This document shows positions 19,453 through 29,489 of a stretch of 32,990 nucleotides of DNA, piece after piece (the first letter of the stretch is position 1; each line of letters opens with the position of its first letter). The translations under genes were made by a program, and so were the position numbers. The stretch covers positions 1 through 32,990 of the forward strand of contig RFHO01000158.1 in NCBI GenBank assembly GCA_003696385.1, given 5' to 3'. Under the pieces are notes generated by a model. It was not told the origin of the DNA, searched no databases, and saw only the letters and a list, made by a program, of their open reading frames with translations. Source of the DNA: Planctomycetota bacterium (GTDB lineage: Bacteria > Planctomycetota > Planctomycetia > Planctomycetales > Planctomycetaceae).

Positions 19453-20814
19453 ATGACCCGCCGAACCACCCGCCGCGATTTCCTCAAGACGTCCGCCGCT
19501 GCGTCGGCCGCAGCCGCGTTCTGGATTTCCGACGCTCCAGTGCTCGCACAGCGAACCACACCGATGCAGAAGCTCAATTTCGCGTGCATCGGTGTCGGTG
19601 GAAAGGGCGGCAGCGACACCGACCATGTCGCCAGCTTCGGCAACATCGTCGGTCTCTGTGATGTCGACGAAAAAAACCTGAAACGCAAGGCGCTGCGGTA
19701 CAAGGACGCGAAAACGTTCTCCGACTATCGCGAGATGCTCGACGCACTGGGCGACAAAATCGACGCCATCACCTGCAGCACGCCGGATCACAGCCACGCT
19801 CCGGCCTGTGTGCGCGCCATCAGGATGGGCAAGCACGTCTACTGTCAAAAACCACTGACGTGGTCGGCTTGGGAAGCGCGCCGGATGCGCGAACTCGCGG
19901 CCGAACACGGCGTGTGCACGCAAATGGGCAATCAGGGAACCACCCTCAGTAAACTGCGGGAAGCCGTGGAGATTATCAAGACCGGCGGCCTGGGCGAAGT
20001 CCGCGAAGTCCATGTGTGGACCAACCGCCCGATTTGGCCGCAGGGGATCGGCCGCCCCACACAGTCGATGCCCGTTCCCCCGACGCTGCATTGGAACCTG
20101 TTTCTCGGACCGGCCCCCGAGCGTCCCTACGCCAACGTCTACCATCCGTTCAAATGGCGAGGTTGGATCGATTTCGGAACGGGCGCCCTGGGCGACATGG
20201 CCTGTCACACGGCCAACATGCCGGTGATGGCCCTGGACCTTTTCGATCCCGAATGGGTGGAAGCTCAATTCGACGAAAAGGACTCTCCGGGCTTCCTGCA
20301 GGGAGAAACGTACCCGAAATGGTCGATCATCAAGTTCCACTTCCCGGCCCGCGGGAACTTCCCCGCCTGTGACCTGATCTGGTACGACGGCGGCAAGAAG
20401 GTCGATCAGAAGCTGTTGTATGGCGAAAAGCGCACCAACAGCGGCTGCCTGGTCATCGGTTCGAAGGGCTCGCTGTACTCACCCAGCGACTACGGCAAGG
20501 ACTACGTCCTGCTTCCGAAGGATCGCTTCAAGGACTACAAACCGCCCAAGCCTTTCCTGCCCCGAGCTTCCGAAGAAGGTGATCGCGGCCAGAAGCGGGA
20601 ATGGATCGAAGCCATCCAGGCCGGCGATCCCTCGCACGCCATGGCCAACTTCTCCTACGCTGGACGGTTGACCGAAACGATTCTTCTCGGCAACCTTGCC
20701 CTGCACGCTCGCAAGAGGATCCAGTGGAATGCGGCGGAATGTCGCGCGAGCAATGCACCCGAGGTCGAAAAATACCTCCGCCGTCCCTACCGCAAGGGCT
20801 TTGAGGTCACGTGA
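19453..20814 (+). CDS. Tat-exported Gfo/Idh/MocA-family oxidoreductase
   Basis: Tat signal MTRRTTRRDFLKTSAAASAAAAFW; NAD-binding FACIGVGGKGGSDTDHVA; STPDHSHAPACVRAIRMGKHVYCQKPLTWSAWEAR. RBS AGGAGA at 19441. Confidence 0.95.
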   Translation: MTRRTTRRDFLKTSAAASAAAAFWISDAPVLAQRTTPMQKLNFACIGVGGKGGSDTDHVASFGNIVGLCDVDEKNLKRKALRYKDAKTFSDYREMLDALGDKIDAITCSTPDHSHAPACVRAIRMGKHVYCQKPLTWSAWEARRMRELAAEHGVCTQMGNQGTTLSKLREAVEIIKTGGLGEVREVHVWTNRPIWPQGIGRPTQSMPVPPTLHWNLFLGPAPERPYANVYHPFKWRGWIDFGTGALGDMACHTANMPVMALDLFDPEWVEAQFDEKDSPGFLQGETYPKWSIIKFHFPARGNFPACDLIWYDGGKKVDQKLLYGEKRTNSGCLVIGSKGSLYSPSDYGKDYVLLPKDRFKDYKPPKPFLPRASEEGDRGQKREWIEAIQAGDPSHAMANFSYAGRLTETILLGNLALHARKRIQWNAAECRASNAPEVEKYLRRPYRKGFEVT

Positions 20815-20880
20815 CCTGCCTGGCACTGCTGCCGTGACCTGATTGGGGCGGCTACACAGTGCCCCGCACCTTGACTCCAA

Positions 20881-20917
20881 GCCGACCGCCTTCCCCCGGC
20901 GGTCGGCGTTTCTTTTT
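20881..20917 (+). terminator. Rho-independent terminator after the Gfo/Idh/MocA gene
   Basis: Perfect 10-bp stem GCCGACCGCC-TTCCCCC-GGCGGTCGGC followed by GTTTCTTTTT. Confidence 0.9.
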
Positions 20918-21163
20918 GCTTCTTCCTGCACGTGCGTTGATCGATGCTCACCGCATCATTCACCGCCAGGTCCGACACAAGCCTGACGCACAGCCGCCGC
21001 CGAAACCTTTGGCGCCGACGGATACGGAAACGCAACTTACTTTCATACAAGCATTTGCAACGCCGCCTGCCAATCGGTGTCCGCGAGGCATCCGCTCTCG
21101 CTCCCGCGTCCGTGCCAAATTGACCAAGGCGTCAGAATGGCCGTCGCGGCATTTGGCGCAAAA

Positions 21164-21257
21164 TGACAGCCTGTCGCTTTTCAAGCGAAATCAATAGGCT
21201 AAAATGACAGCCGAACTTACGGCAGAATACGCTGTGGTGCCAACTTGACAGCCTGTC
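21164..21257 (+). repeat. Three TGACAGCC boxes at exact 41-bp spacing (two extended to the palindrome GACAGCCTGTC)
   Basis: TGACAGCC begins at 21164, 21205 and 21246. Copies 1 and 3 read TGACAGCCTGTCG; copy 2 reads TGACAGCCGAAC. Confidence 0.8.
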
Positions 21258-21342
21258 GTCCGAGACACGGACTTGCGCGCCGCGTTCGTGTCAAATGGTC
21301 GAAAAGCGGACGGGTTCCGAACGGCAATCCGTGGAAGACCCC

Positions 21343-22758
21343 ATGGCAACGGCAACGACGAAGCGCAACAACGAGCTGAAGAGCATCAACGTACGGGTGT
21401 TGGTGATCGACGACGACGAAGGACATGCGCGTACGGTTGCGGACAGCTTGGAACGTGTCGGCTACGACTGCACCGTGGCCACATCCGGCGAACGCGGTCT
21501 TGCACTGATCGAAAGTGACAGCTTCGACGTCGTGATCACCGACTTGAAGATGCCCGACGTCGACGGCCTGACCATCCTGCGGCGGACCAAGGAAGAACTT
21601 CCGGAGGCCGAGGTGATTCTGCTCACCGGCCATGCCTCGGTCCAATCCGCACTGGCGGCCGGCCAGGCAGGCGCGTCGATGTATTTGACCAAGCCGCTGG
21701 ACATCAACGAGCTGCGTCAGGCGGTCGACAAGGCATCGACGCGGATCCGGCTGATCCGCAGGAACGCCGAGCTGAAGCGTTGGATCGACGAAAAATTCGG
21801 CTTCGAAGGCGTGATCGGCAACAGCCCGGCTATGCACAAGGTCATCGACCAGCTCAAGCACGTGGCGAATACCTCGGCCACCGTGCTGATCCGCGGTGAA
21901 AACGGCACCGGCAAGGAGCTGGTCGCCAAAGCAATCCACTTCAACAGCGATCGCAAGAACAAGCCCTTCGTTCCGTTGAACATCTCCGCATTGCCCGAAA
22001 GCATTCTCGAAAGCGAGCTGTTCGGGCACGAAGCCGGGGCCTTCACCGGTGCCACCGGACGGCGCATCGGAAAGTTCGAATACGCCAACGGCGGAACGCT
22101 GTTCCTCGACGAAGTCGGCGAAATGCCGATCGAGACCCAGATCAAGCTGCTGCGTGTCCTGGAAGACCGAAAGATCACGCGACTGGGATCGAACGAAGAG
22201 ATTCCCGTCAACGTGCGGTTGGTCGCCGCCACCAACAAGGATCTCGAAAAAGCGGTTGCCGAAGGAACCTTCCGCGAGGACCTGTATTACCGGTTGAAGG
22301 TGGTCACCATCTATTTGCCGCCGTTGCGTGAGCGGCGGGGCGACATCCCCCTGCTGATCGAGCACTTCCTGAAGGAGTTTTCGCAGGTACATGGACGTGA
22401 GGTTTCCGGCCTCTCGCGGGCCGCGCGGCAGGCACTGATGGCTTATGACTGGCCGGGCAACATCCGACAACTGCGGAACACCGTCGAACGGATGCTGCTG
22501 CTGGACTCCGACGGACTCCTCGACGTGGACGATCTGCCCGAAGAAATCGCCGAACTGGTCGATACGTCCGCGGACGGCGACCCGCCGCAGGTTTCCGGAG
22601 CCGACCTGCTGATCGGCAAGCCGTTGACCGAAGTGGAGCGGTACTACATCGAACGGGCGTTGGAGCTGACCGACGGTCGCCGCGACGAGGCGGCCAAGAT
22701 GCTCGGCATCAGCACTCGAACACTATATCGCAAGATCAAGGAATACGGTCTGACCTGA
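21343..22758 (+). CDS. NtrC-family sigma54-dependent response regulator (receiver + AAA+ + Fis-type HTH)
   Basis: Receiver [30 protein letters not shown]+ Walker [16 protein letters not shown]; sigma54-contact [15 protein letters not shown]-terminal [25 protein letters not shown]. An alternative in-frame ATG lies at 21295. Confidence 0.95.
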   Translation: MATATTKRNNELKSINVRVLVIDDDEGHARTVADSLERVGYDCTVATSGERGLALIESDSFDVVITDLKMPDVDGLTILRRTKEELPEAEVILLTGHASVQSALAAGQAGASMYLTKPLDINELRQAVDKASTRIRLIRRNAELKRWIDEKFGFEGVIGNSPAMHKVIDQLKHVANTSATVLIRGENGTGKELVAKAIHFNSDRKNKPFVPLNISALPESILESELFGHEAGAFTGATGRRIGKFEYANGGTLFLDEVGEMPIETQIKLLRVLEDRKITRLGSNEEIPVNVRLVAATNKDLEKAVAEGTFREDLYYRLKVVTIYLPPLRERRGDIPLLIEHFLKEFSQVHGREVSGLSRAARQALMAYDWPGNIRQLRNTVERMLLLDSDGLLDVDDLPEEIAELVDTSADGDPPQVSGADLLIGKPLTEVERYYIERALELTDGRRDEAAKMLGISTRTLYRKIKEYGLT

Positions 22759-22911
22759 ACGCCTGCCGAGAGTCTTTGCGCGGTTGGCGGCTGCGGGTGC
22801 GGCCGGCGCCCTTCGCCACGAACTGCCACACCTCGCGGATGCCTTGCATTCACACGGGATCTTGGTAACGTTCGCTGTCGACCTCGGAAAGAATCCAGCG
22901 GAGCGGACCGT

Positions 22912-22953
22912 ACCCAGCCGCGACGCCTCAGGCGCACGCTCGCTGGGTCTTTT
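22912..22953 (+). terminator. Rho-independent terminator after the sigma54 regulator
   Basis: ACCCAGC ... GCTGGGT (22912-22918/22942-22948) followed by CTTTTT; internal GCC-TCA-GGC can form an extra stem. Confidence 0.6.
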
Positions 22954-23069
22954 TGTGCCCTCCTCGACCTTCTCCGGTTCCCACCGCCGGCGAAGGCAAC
23001 AGCCTCCACCGATGTGTTTACGCCGTCCATGCGCCAACGGACTCCGATAGAACGGTCGACGGCAGCTGC

Positions 23070-23112
23070 GCCGGCCGCAATCCTGCGTTCGCAGGGCGGT
23101 CGGCTTTGTTTT
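23070..23112 (+). terminator. Second rho-independent terminator between the sigma54 regulator and carB
   Basis: GCCGGCCGC-AAT-CCTGCG-TT-CGCAGG-GCGGTCGGC followed by TTTGTTTT: outer 9-bp stem (one G-T) plus perfect inner 6-bp stem. Confidence 0.75.
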
Positions 23113-23334
23113 GCGCGGAAAAGCGACCGCCTGCATCATCGAGCCACTGACCGGCGGGCGATCTGCAATTGCCTGCAGCGACGAGCCGACATCGCCCCGC
23201 CCAGTTCCTGACCGGAATCGGCCGCGAAGCCTGAGCTCGCTGATCCTGCGCGCAGAGAAGACGACCCGCGTCGGCCGTCCGCCGCGCTCCGGCTCACATT
23301 TCATCATCCCCTTGATGCGGAAGGAAACCCGACC

Positions 23335-26300
23335 GTGCCACGCCGCAACGACATCCACAAGATCATGATCATCGGCTCGGGGCCGATCGTGATCGGACAG
23401 GCCTGTGAGTTCGACTATTCCGGTACACAGGCCTGCAAGGCACTGCGAGAGGAGGGGTATGAGGTCGTGCTGGTCAATTCCAACCCGGCGACCATCATGA
23501 CCGATCCGCATTCCGCCGACCGTACGTATATCGAGCCGCTGCATTGGCGCTATGTGCAGCGGATCCTCGAGATCGAACGTCCCGATGCGCTGCTGCCCAC
23601 GCTGGGTGGACAGACCGGCTTGAACGTGTCGATGGAACTGGCACGCCGCGGGATCCTCCGGCAGCTGGGCGTGGAACTCATCGGGGCGAAAGAAGAAGTG
23701 ATCGCCAAGGCGGAGGAGCGGGAAGCGTTCAAGCGGGCCATGGTCAAAATCGGGCTGGACGTTCCACGCAGCGCCGTCGTCCACTCGATCGAGGAAGCCC
23801 GCGAGGTGCTCCGCGAAATCGACCTGCCGATCATCATCCGCCCCAGCTACACGCTGGGCGGAACGGGCGGCGGCATTGCCTACAACAAGCGGGAGTTCGA
23901 AGAAAAGGTCGCCAACGGGCTCGACCTGTCGCCCGTGCACGAGGTGCTGCTGGAAGAATCGATCATCGGCTGGAAAGAGTACGAAATGGAGGTGATGCGG
24001 GATATCGCCGACAACGTCGTGATCATCTGCTCGATCGAAAACCTCGATCCAATGGGCGTGCACACCGGCGATTCGATCACCGTGGCTCCTGCGCAGACAC
24101 TGACCGACAAGGAATACCAGCGGATGCGCGACGCGACCATCGCTTGTATGCGGGAAATCGGAGTCGAAACGGGTGGTTCGAACGTACAGTTCGCCATCAA
24201 TCCGAAGAACGGCCGGATGGTGATCATCGAGATGAACCCTCGCGTCAGCCGGTCCAGCGCACTGGCTTCGAAGGCCACCGGCTTCCCGATCGCGAAGATC
24301 GCCGCGAAACTTGCCGTCGGTTACCGCCTGGATGAAATCCCAAACGACATCACCCGCGAAACGATGGCGTGCTTCGAACCGACCATCGACTATGTGGTCA
24401 CCAAGTGTCCCCGGTGGGCGTTCGAAAAGTTTCCCGAAGCCGATCCGACGCTGACCGTGCAGATGAAGTCCGTCGGTGAAACGATGGCCATCGGACGGAC
24501 GTTCAAGGAATCGCTGCAGAAGGCGATTCGCGGCCTGGAGATCGGTCACTTCGGCCTGGGCGGCGGCAAGAAGGATCGCTGGGGAACGCCACAGCAGCCG
24601 GACCGCGAAGAAATCGAACGCAAGCTCACCACGCCGAACGCGGAACGCATCTTCTTCATCAGGTACGCCTTCAAGGCAGGATTCACGATCGAAGAAGTCC
24701 AGGAACGTACGGGAATCGACCCGTGGTTCCTCCGCAACATCCTCCAGCTGGTGCAGCTCGAAGACCGGCTTCGTCGGTTCGATCGCCTGGAAGAAGTACC
24801 CGCCGACGTTCTTCGGGAAGCGAAACAGAATGGCTTTTCCGACCACCAGCTTGCCTTCTGGTGGGGATGCACCGAGATGGACGTCCGCCGTCGCCGCAAG
24901 GAGCTGGGCATCGTGGCGACGTTCAAGCAGGTCGATACGTGTGCGGCCGAATTCGAGGCCTACACGCCGTACTACTACTCTACGTACGAGCAGGAGGACG
25001 AAGCTCCCGAGAAACCACCGGGAACCAAACGGATCATGATCCTCGGCGGCGGCCCCAACCGGATCGGGCAGGGGATCGAGTTCGATTACTGCTGCTGCCA
25101 CGCCTCGTTCGCTCTGCGTGAGCTGGGCATCGAGAGCATCATGGTGAACTCGAACCCCGAAACGGTCTCCACCGACTATGACACCTCGGATCATCTGTTC
25201 TTCGAACCATTGACCGTCGAAGACGTCCTGAACATCTACGATCGCATGCAGCCCGACGGCGTGATCGTGCAATTCGGTGGCCAGACGCCGTTGAATCTGG
25301 CGCGGGCACTGGAAGCGGCGGGGGTGCCGATCATCGGCACCAGTCCCGACATGATCGACGCGGCAGAAGACCGGGAGCGATTCCAGGCCATTCTCCGCAA
25401 GCTCGGGCTTCGCCAGCCACCCAACGGAACGGCAATCAACGTCGAGGGCGCCAGGCGCGTGGCGGCCGAAATCGGGTATCCCGTCCTGGTCCGCCCCAGC
25501 TATGTGCTCGGCGGCCGCGCCATGGAAATCTGCTATGACGATGAATCACTGGTCCGCTACATGAACGAGGCCGTGGACGTGAGCCCCGACCGTCCGGTGC
25601 TGATCGACAAGTTCCTCGAAGACGCCATCGAAGTCGACGTGGATGCCGTATCGGACGGCCGGCAGACGATCATCGGCGGCGTGATGGAACACGTGGAAGA
25701 AGCAGGGGTTCATTCCGGCGATTCGGCCTGTTGCCTTCCGCCGCATTCGCTGCCGGCGGACGTCGTCGACGAAATCCGTCAGGCCACGCGGAAACTCGCG
25801 CGGGAACTCGACGTGCGCGGGTTGATGAACATCCAGTTCGCCGTGAAGACCGACGGAACCGACAAGGATTCGCCTCGCTGGACACTATTCGTCTTGGAGG
25901 TGAATCCCCGGGCCAGCCGTACGGTCCCGTTCGTGTCCAAAGCGACCGGCCGTCCGCTGGCAAAGATCGCGGCCAAGGTGATGGCAGGCGTCGACCTCAC
26001 CGGCCAACAGCTCGCCGGAGTCGCCTGGCCGCGTCACTTTTCCGTCAAGGAAAGCGTTTTTCCGTTTGCGCGGTTCGCGGGCGTGGACATCATTCTCGGC
26101 CCGGAAATGCGTTCCACCGGCGAGGTCATGGGGATCGACGAGACGTTTCCGTTCGCGTTCGCCAAAAGCCAGATCGCCGCCGGCAGCGAACTGCCCCGGG
26201 AAGGCCGCGTCTTCATCAGTATGGCCCGCCGCTACAAGCACCAGATCGTCGAGCCGGCGAGGATTCTGAAGCAGTTGGGCTATCAGCTCGTGTGCACATC

Positions 26301-26637
26301 CGGCACAGCCAAGGTGCTTCGCGACGCCGGCATCGAAGTCGAAGTCGTCAAGAAGGTTCAAGAAGGCCGGCCGAATGTGCTGGATCTGCTGGCCAACGGC
26401 CAGATCCAACTCGTCCTGAACACGCCCAGCGGCAAAGGAGCCCGCACGGACGAAGGCCGGATCCGTGCCGCCGCCGTCCGCTACGGCGTGCCCTGCGTGA
26501 CAACACTCCCCGGCTGTGTCGCCATGGTCCAGGCGCTCCGTGCCATGCGCAACGACCCCACGCCCCGTGTGCGGGCACTGCAGGACTGGATTGCCTCCGT
26601 CGAGGTCGTCGACGAGCATCCGGCCGTGCCGCACTGA
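23335..26637 (+). CDS. carB: Carbamoyl-phosphate synthase large subunit
   Basis: Duplicated ATP-grasp halves: [29 protein letters not shown] and [45 protein letters not shown] / [17 protein letters not shown]-terminal MGS-like domain. GTG start with upstream GGAAGG. Confidence 0.97.
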   Translation: MPRRNDIHKIMIIGSGPIVIGQACEFDYSGTQACKALREEGYEVVLVNSNPATIMTDPHSADRTYIEPLHWRYVQRILEIERPDALLPTLGGQTGLNVSMELARRGILRQLGVELIGAKEEVIAKAEEREAFKRAMVKIGLDVPRSAVVHSIEEAREVLREIDLPIIIRPSYTLGGTGGGIAYNKREFEEKVANGLDLSPVHEVLLEESIIGWKEYEMEVMRDIADNVVIICSIENLDPMGVHTGDSITVAPAQTLTDKEYQRMRDATIACMREIGVETGGSNVQFAINPKNGRMVIIEMNPRVSRSSALASKATGFPIAKIAAKLAVGYRLDEIPNDITRETMACFEPTIDYVVTKCPRWAFEKFPEADPTLTVQMKSVGETMAIGRTFKESLQKAIRGLEIGHFGLGGGKKDRWGTPQQPDREEIERKLTTPNAERIFFIRYAFKAGFTIEEVQERTGIDPWFLRNILQLVQLEDRLRRFDRLEEVPADVLREAKQNGFSDHQLAFWWGCTEMDVRRRRKELGIVATFKQVDTCAAEFEAYTPYYYSTYEQEDEAPEKPPGTKRIMILGGGPNRIGQGIEFDYCCCHASFALRELGIESIMVNSNPETVSTDYDTSDHLFFEPLTVEDVLNIYDRMQPDGVIVQFGGQTPLNLARALEAAGVPIIGTSPDMIDAAEDRERFQAILRKLGLRQPPNGTAINVEGARRVAAEIGYPVLVRPSYVLGGRAMEICYDDESLVRYMNEAVDVSPDRPVLIDKFLEDAIEVDVDAVSDGRQTIIGGVMEHVEEAGVHSGDSACCLPPHSLPADVVDEIRQATRKLARELDVRGLMNIQFAVKTDGTDKDSPRWTLFVLEVNPRASRTVPFVSKATGRPLAKIAAKVMAGVDLTGQQLAGVAWPRHFSVKESVFPFARFAGVDIILGPEMRSTGEVMGIDETFPFAFAKSQIAAGSELPREGRVFISMARRYKHQIVEPARILKQLGYQLVCTSGTAKVLRDAGIEVEVVKKVQEGRPNVLDLLANGQIQLVLNTPSGKGARTDEGRIRAAAVRYGVPCVTTLPGCVAMVQALRAMRNDPTPRVRALQDWIASVEVVDEHPAVPH

Positions 26638-26719
26638 CCGACGCGCTCCCTTCTCCACAGCGATGCGCCCCGGCCGCAATTGCCGATCCGCAGCCGGGAA
26701 ATCGCCTCCAGCCGCCCGT

Positions 26720-27331
26720 TCACTCGACGGGCTGGTAGTCCGGGCAGTCAACACGCAGCTCGACGAGTTTCAGCGGCTGATCGAGCAGTCGACAATGGTG
26801 CGGCGCTTCCGGGGCGTCATGGACATCCGGCTCGAAGAACGCGCAACTGCGGCACATCCGCGCGATCGTGATCAGTCCACACGCCTGCAACTCCGCGATC
26901 AGCCGCAGCAGCAGATCCAGCAGCCGGCCCTTTTCGCCAGCAGGCAGTGAACGCAGAACCTGCACCATGGCGGCGTTCCAGCGGCTCAGCTTCGCTGCAG
27001 TCCGCCGGCCCTGCGGCGTCAATTTCAGCTCTCGTGCGCGACGGTCGATCGTGGAGGGGATGCGTTGCAGCAATCCCTTCGTCTCCAGAGCCGCCAGAGC
27101 GTCGCTCAACGTCGCTCGCGTCACCTGCAGTCGTTCAGCCACTGCCGAAGGCCGCAGCCTCGCCCCCTGGGCATTTTGCAACAGATACACCAGGATCTGA
27201 CTCTGCAAGGCACTCAGCCCGAACGCCTGACCGGCTTCGACCCATGCCGTACGCACGGCCTGCCCCAGGCGTTCCAGAGCCGCCGCCAGTCGCGCATCGA
27301 CCGAATTGTCGGCGGAGGGCGTGTGGGTCAT
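26720..27331 (-). CDS. MarR-family transcriptional regulator with Cys-rich C-terminal tail
   Basis: wHTH ILVYLLQNAQGARLRPSAVAERLQVTRATLSDALAALETKGLLQRIPSTIDRRARELKLTPQG; tail MCRSCAFFEPDVHDAPEAPHHCRLLDQ...VDCPDYQ. GTG at 27376 is an alternative start. Confidence 0.85.
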   Translation of the reverse strand: MTHTPSADNSVDARLAAALERLGQAVRTAWVEAGQAFGLSALQSQILVYLLQNAQGARLRPSAVAERLQVTRATLSDALAALETKGLLQRIPSTIDRRARELKLTPQGRRTAAKLSRWNAAMVQVLRSLPAGEKGRLLDLLLRLIAELQACGLITIARMCRSCAFFEPDVHDAPEAPHHCRLLDQPLKLVELRVDCPDYQPVE

Positions 27332-27388
27332 GGCTGTCTCCGGCCGGCCCGACCATTCCGCGGGCTCCGGAGACACGCCGTGCCCGCG

Positions 27389-27982
27389 TCAATAGTCTCC
27401 TTCTTTCGCATAAGGGTAGCACCACAACGCCGTCTGGAGAACGACGGACTTGAACCACGCCTGATGCATCTTCTCCACCTCTTCCGGTGAGTGGCCTTTC
27501 TTCTCGAGAAACGAACGGATCGTCGCGGTGATCGGATAGATGAAGGCCACCAGGTACCGCATCGGCACGTGCTCGGCCGCCTGCACACCGTCGGTCTGGT
27601 TCTTTTTCGTGCGATGGTGGCGCAGGGCGATCTCGTGCTGCCAGTTCAGCCACTGCTGGTCATAGGGACGCCGGCAGGTGTCCAGAATCCACTGCGCGAA
27701 TCGCTTGCGGACAGCCTGGAGGTATTCACCGATCGGCTGGCCATCCGGACCGGCGAAGTACTGCACCAGGTGCGGGTGCGACGCCACGAAGCCGTACCAC
27801 AGATCCAGTACATCCTCGACCTGGTCTTCCAGCACGTCCCCGGCCATTCGGAGGTAGCGTTCGTCCTCCTCGGTGAACAACACCGTCTTTTTGAGCAATT
27901 CGAACTCGTCGGGCGTGACCGGCGAGGGCTTCAGCGACGGATCACCAAATCGGTATCCGGGAATGTCTACGGCTTGTGACAT
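27389..27982 (-). CDS. Protoglobin-family (globin-sensor-type) heme protein
   Basis: IPGYRFGDPSLKPSPVTPDEFELLKKTVLFTEEDERYLRMAGDVLEDQVEDVLDLWYGFVASHPHLVQYF...WLNWQHEIALRHHRTKKNQTDGV...PITATIRSFLEKKGHS. Confidence 0.85.
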   Translation of the reverse strand: MSQAVDIPGYRFGDPSLKPSPVTPDEFELLKKTVLFTEEDERYLRMAGDVLEDQVEDVLDLWYGFVASHPHLVQYFAGPDGQPIGEYLQAVRKRFAQWILDTCRRPYDQQWLNWQHEIALRHHRTKKNQTDGVQAAEHVPMRYLVAFIYPITATIRSFLEKKGHSPEEVEKMHQAWFKSVVLQTALWCYPYAKEGDY

Positions 27983-28113
27983 GGCGGTTGTCCTCCTCTT
28001 TTCCGACCTTCGGGTCTTGCGGCGCCAACTAATACGGACTCCTAATTATTGTTGACGGCGCACGGGGAGGCTGTCAACGGATCATGCAAACCGGCGGAGA
28101 AAGGCCGGGCCGT

Positions 28114-28848
28114 TCAGGCGATCGGCCGCCGTGCCAGACTGAAGCTCTGTCCTGTCGGCCCCGTGCGGGGATCCTGCGCGAGAATCCACAGGGCCAAGGG
28201 GGCCACGTCGTCCGGCTCCTTGACGTACTCACTGGCATACGTCGGATGCCGGGGCCCTGGAGGAAACACGGATGCGGTCAGATCGGTATGGACCGGACCG
28301 GGCACCAGCTCGTTGACACAGATCCCTTCGTCCCAAACTTCCAGCGCCAGGCAGCGGGTGAACATCCACAGTCCGGCCTTGGCGACATTGTAGGAACTGT
28401 TTCCGGCACGGGGCTGATGTCCCATTCCGGAGCCGACGTTGAGGATGTGGCCGCCGCGCGGCTGTAGCAGCGGCCGCGCCGCGCGACTGCAAAGATAGGC
28501 GCCAAACAGATTGACTCGTACGACACGCCACCATGCGGTCGGGTCGTCCTCTCCCACCGGCCGCCGCTCTGTGCCACCGCCAGCGTTGTTGACCAGACCA
28601 TCGAGGACCCCGTAACGATCCCGCACTGCTTCGAACATCGCTTCGACCTGTTGCTCGTCGGCCACATCCGCCACGAACACATCCGCCGTGCCGCCGCGCC
28701 GGCGGATGGAGTCGGCGACCGCCCGCAACGGCTCTTCACTTCGAGCGCACAGCAGCACTTCGCCACCGGCGTCCGCCAGAGCCTCGGCGATAGCCCGGCC
28801 GATGCCCCGGCTGGCTCCGGTGATCAGAAAGCGGCGATTCTCGAACAT
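28114..28848 (-). CDS. SDR-family NAD(P)-dependent oxidoreductase
   Basis: FLITGASRGIGRAIAEALADAGG (TGxxxGIG), LVNNAGGG (NNAG), NSSYNVAKAGLWMFTRCLALE (YxxxK). Start MFENRRF. Confidence 0.92.
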   Translation of the reverse strand: MFENRRFLITGASRGIGRAIAEALADAGGEVLLCARSEEPLRAVADSIRRRGGTADVFVADVADEQQVEAMFEAVRDRYGVLDGLVNNAGGGTERRPVGEDDPTAWWRVVRVNLFGAYLCSRAARPLLQPRGGHILNVGSGMGHQPRAGNSSYNVAKAGLWMFTRCLALEVWDEGICVNELVPGPVHTDLTASVFPPGPRHPTYASEYVKEPDDVAPLALWILAQDPRTGPTGQSFSLARRPIA

Positions 28849-29309
28849 GGCATTCGTCCTGGATGGCTGATCGTTGCAACCACGTCTCGCTCGCGCCGGA
28901 TTGGCCGCGCATCGGCGACTCGGCCCGCTCCCCTTGCGGCGGGCTGGACCGCGCGATACGGAACGGTGTCCGCCGTGAACCTCATCCAGAGGATCGCCAA
29001 AGCGCCGCCGCGGACACAACGTTTCCGGTCTTCGCCGGGTCCGCCCGGCACGCCACGCGTCGCTGCGTGTCGGCGCCGCGGCCGGTTGGCCGGGTTTCCG
29101 GCGACGCGGCGAGGCCCTGCCACAGCCCCTCACAACCGTCACGACCGCTACTTTCGGCCCTGTGGTCCGCTCCTCCAGCCTGTACGACGTCGATCCGTGA
29201 AAGAGGGCGCCCGCGACAGCGTTTCATACACGGACACCTGGCCCGTTGGCCGTCGTGTGCTCCAGCGGCGATTTGCGTCACACCGACCGAAGCACGAAAG
29301 GAGCGCATC

Positions 29310-29441
29310 ATGTGGGGAACGGGACACTGGATCGACATCATGTTGAACGCGCTGAATGGGGCGGGCCCCGAGTCGTTCGTACTGGTAAGCCTGGCCGTCG
29401 TCACGGCGGGTTGGCTGTGGTCGTGGTGGTTCTCGGCCTGA
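29310..29441 (+). CDS. 43-aa single-TM small protein
   Basis: MWGTGHWIDIMLNALNGAGPESFVLVSLAVVTAGWLWSWWFSA; GAAAGGAG Shine-Dalgarno about 6 nt before the ATG. Confidence 0.5.
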   Translation: MWGTGHWIDIMLNALNGAGPESFVLVSLAVVTAGWLWSWWFSA

Positions 29442-29489
29442 ACCGCCGGACCGCTCACGATCGGCGGATCGGCAGTGGTTTCGTGTGTG

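Noticed and set aside
22723-25272. 849-aa minus-strand ORF opposite carB
   Set aside because: In-register antisense shadow of carB extended upstream; no motifs and codon-shadow composition.
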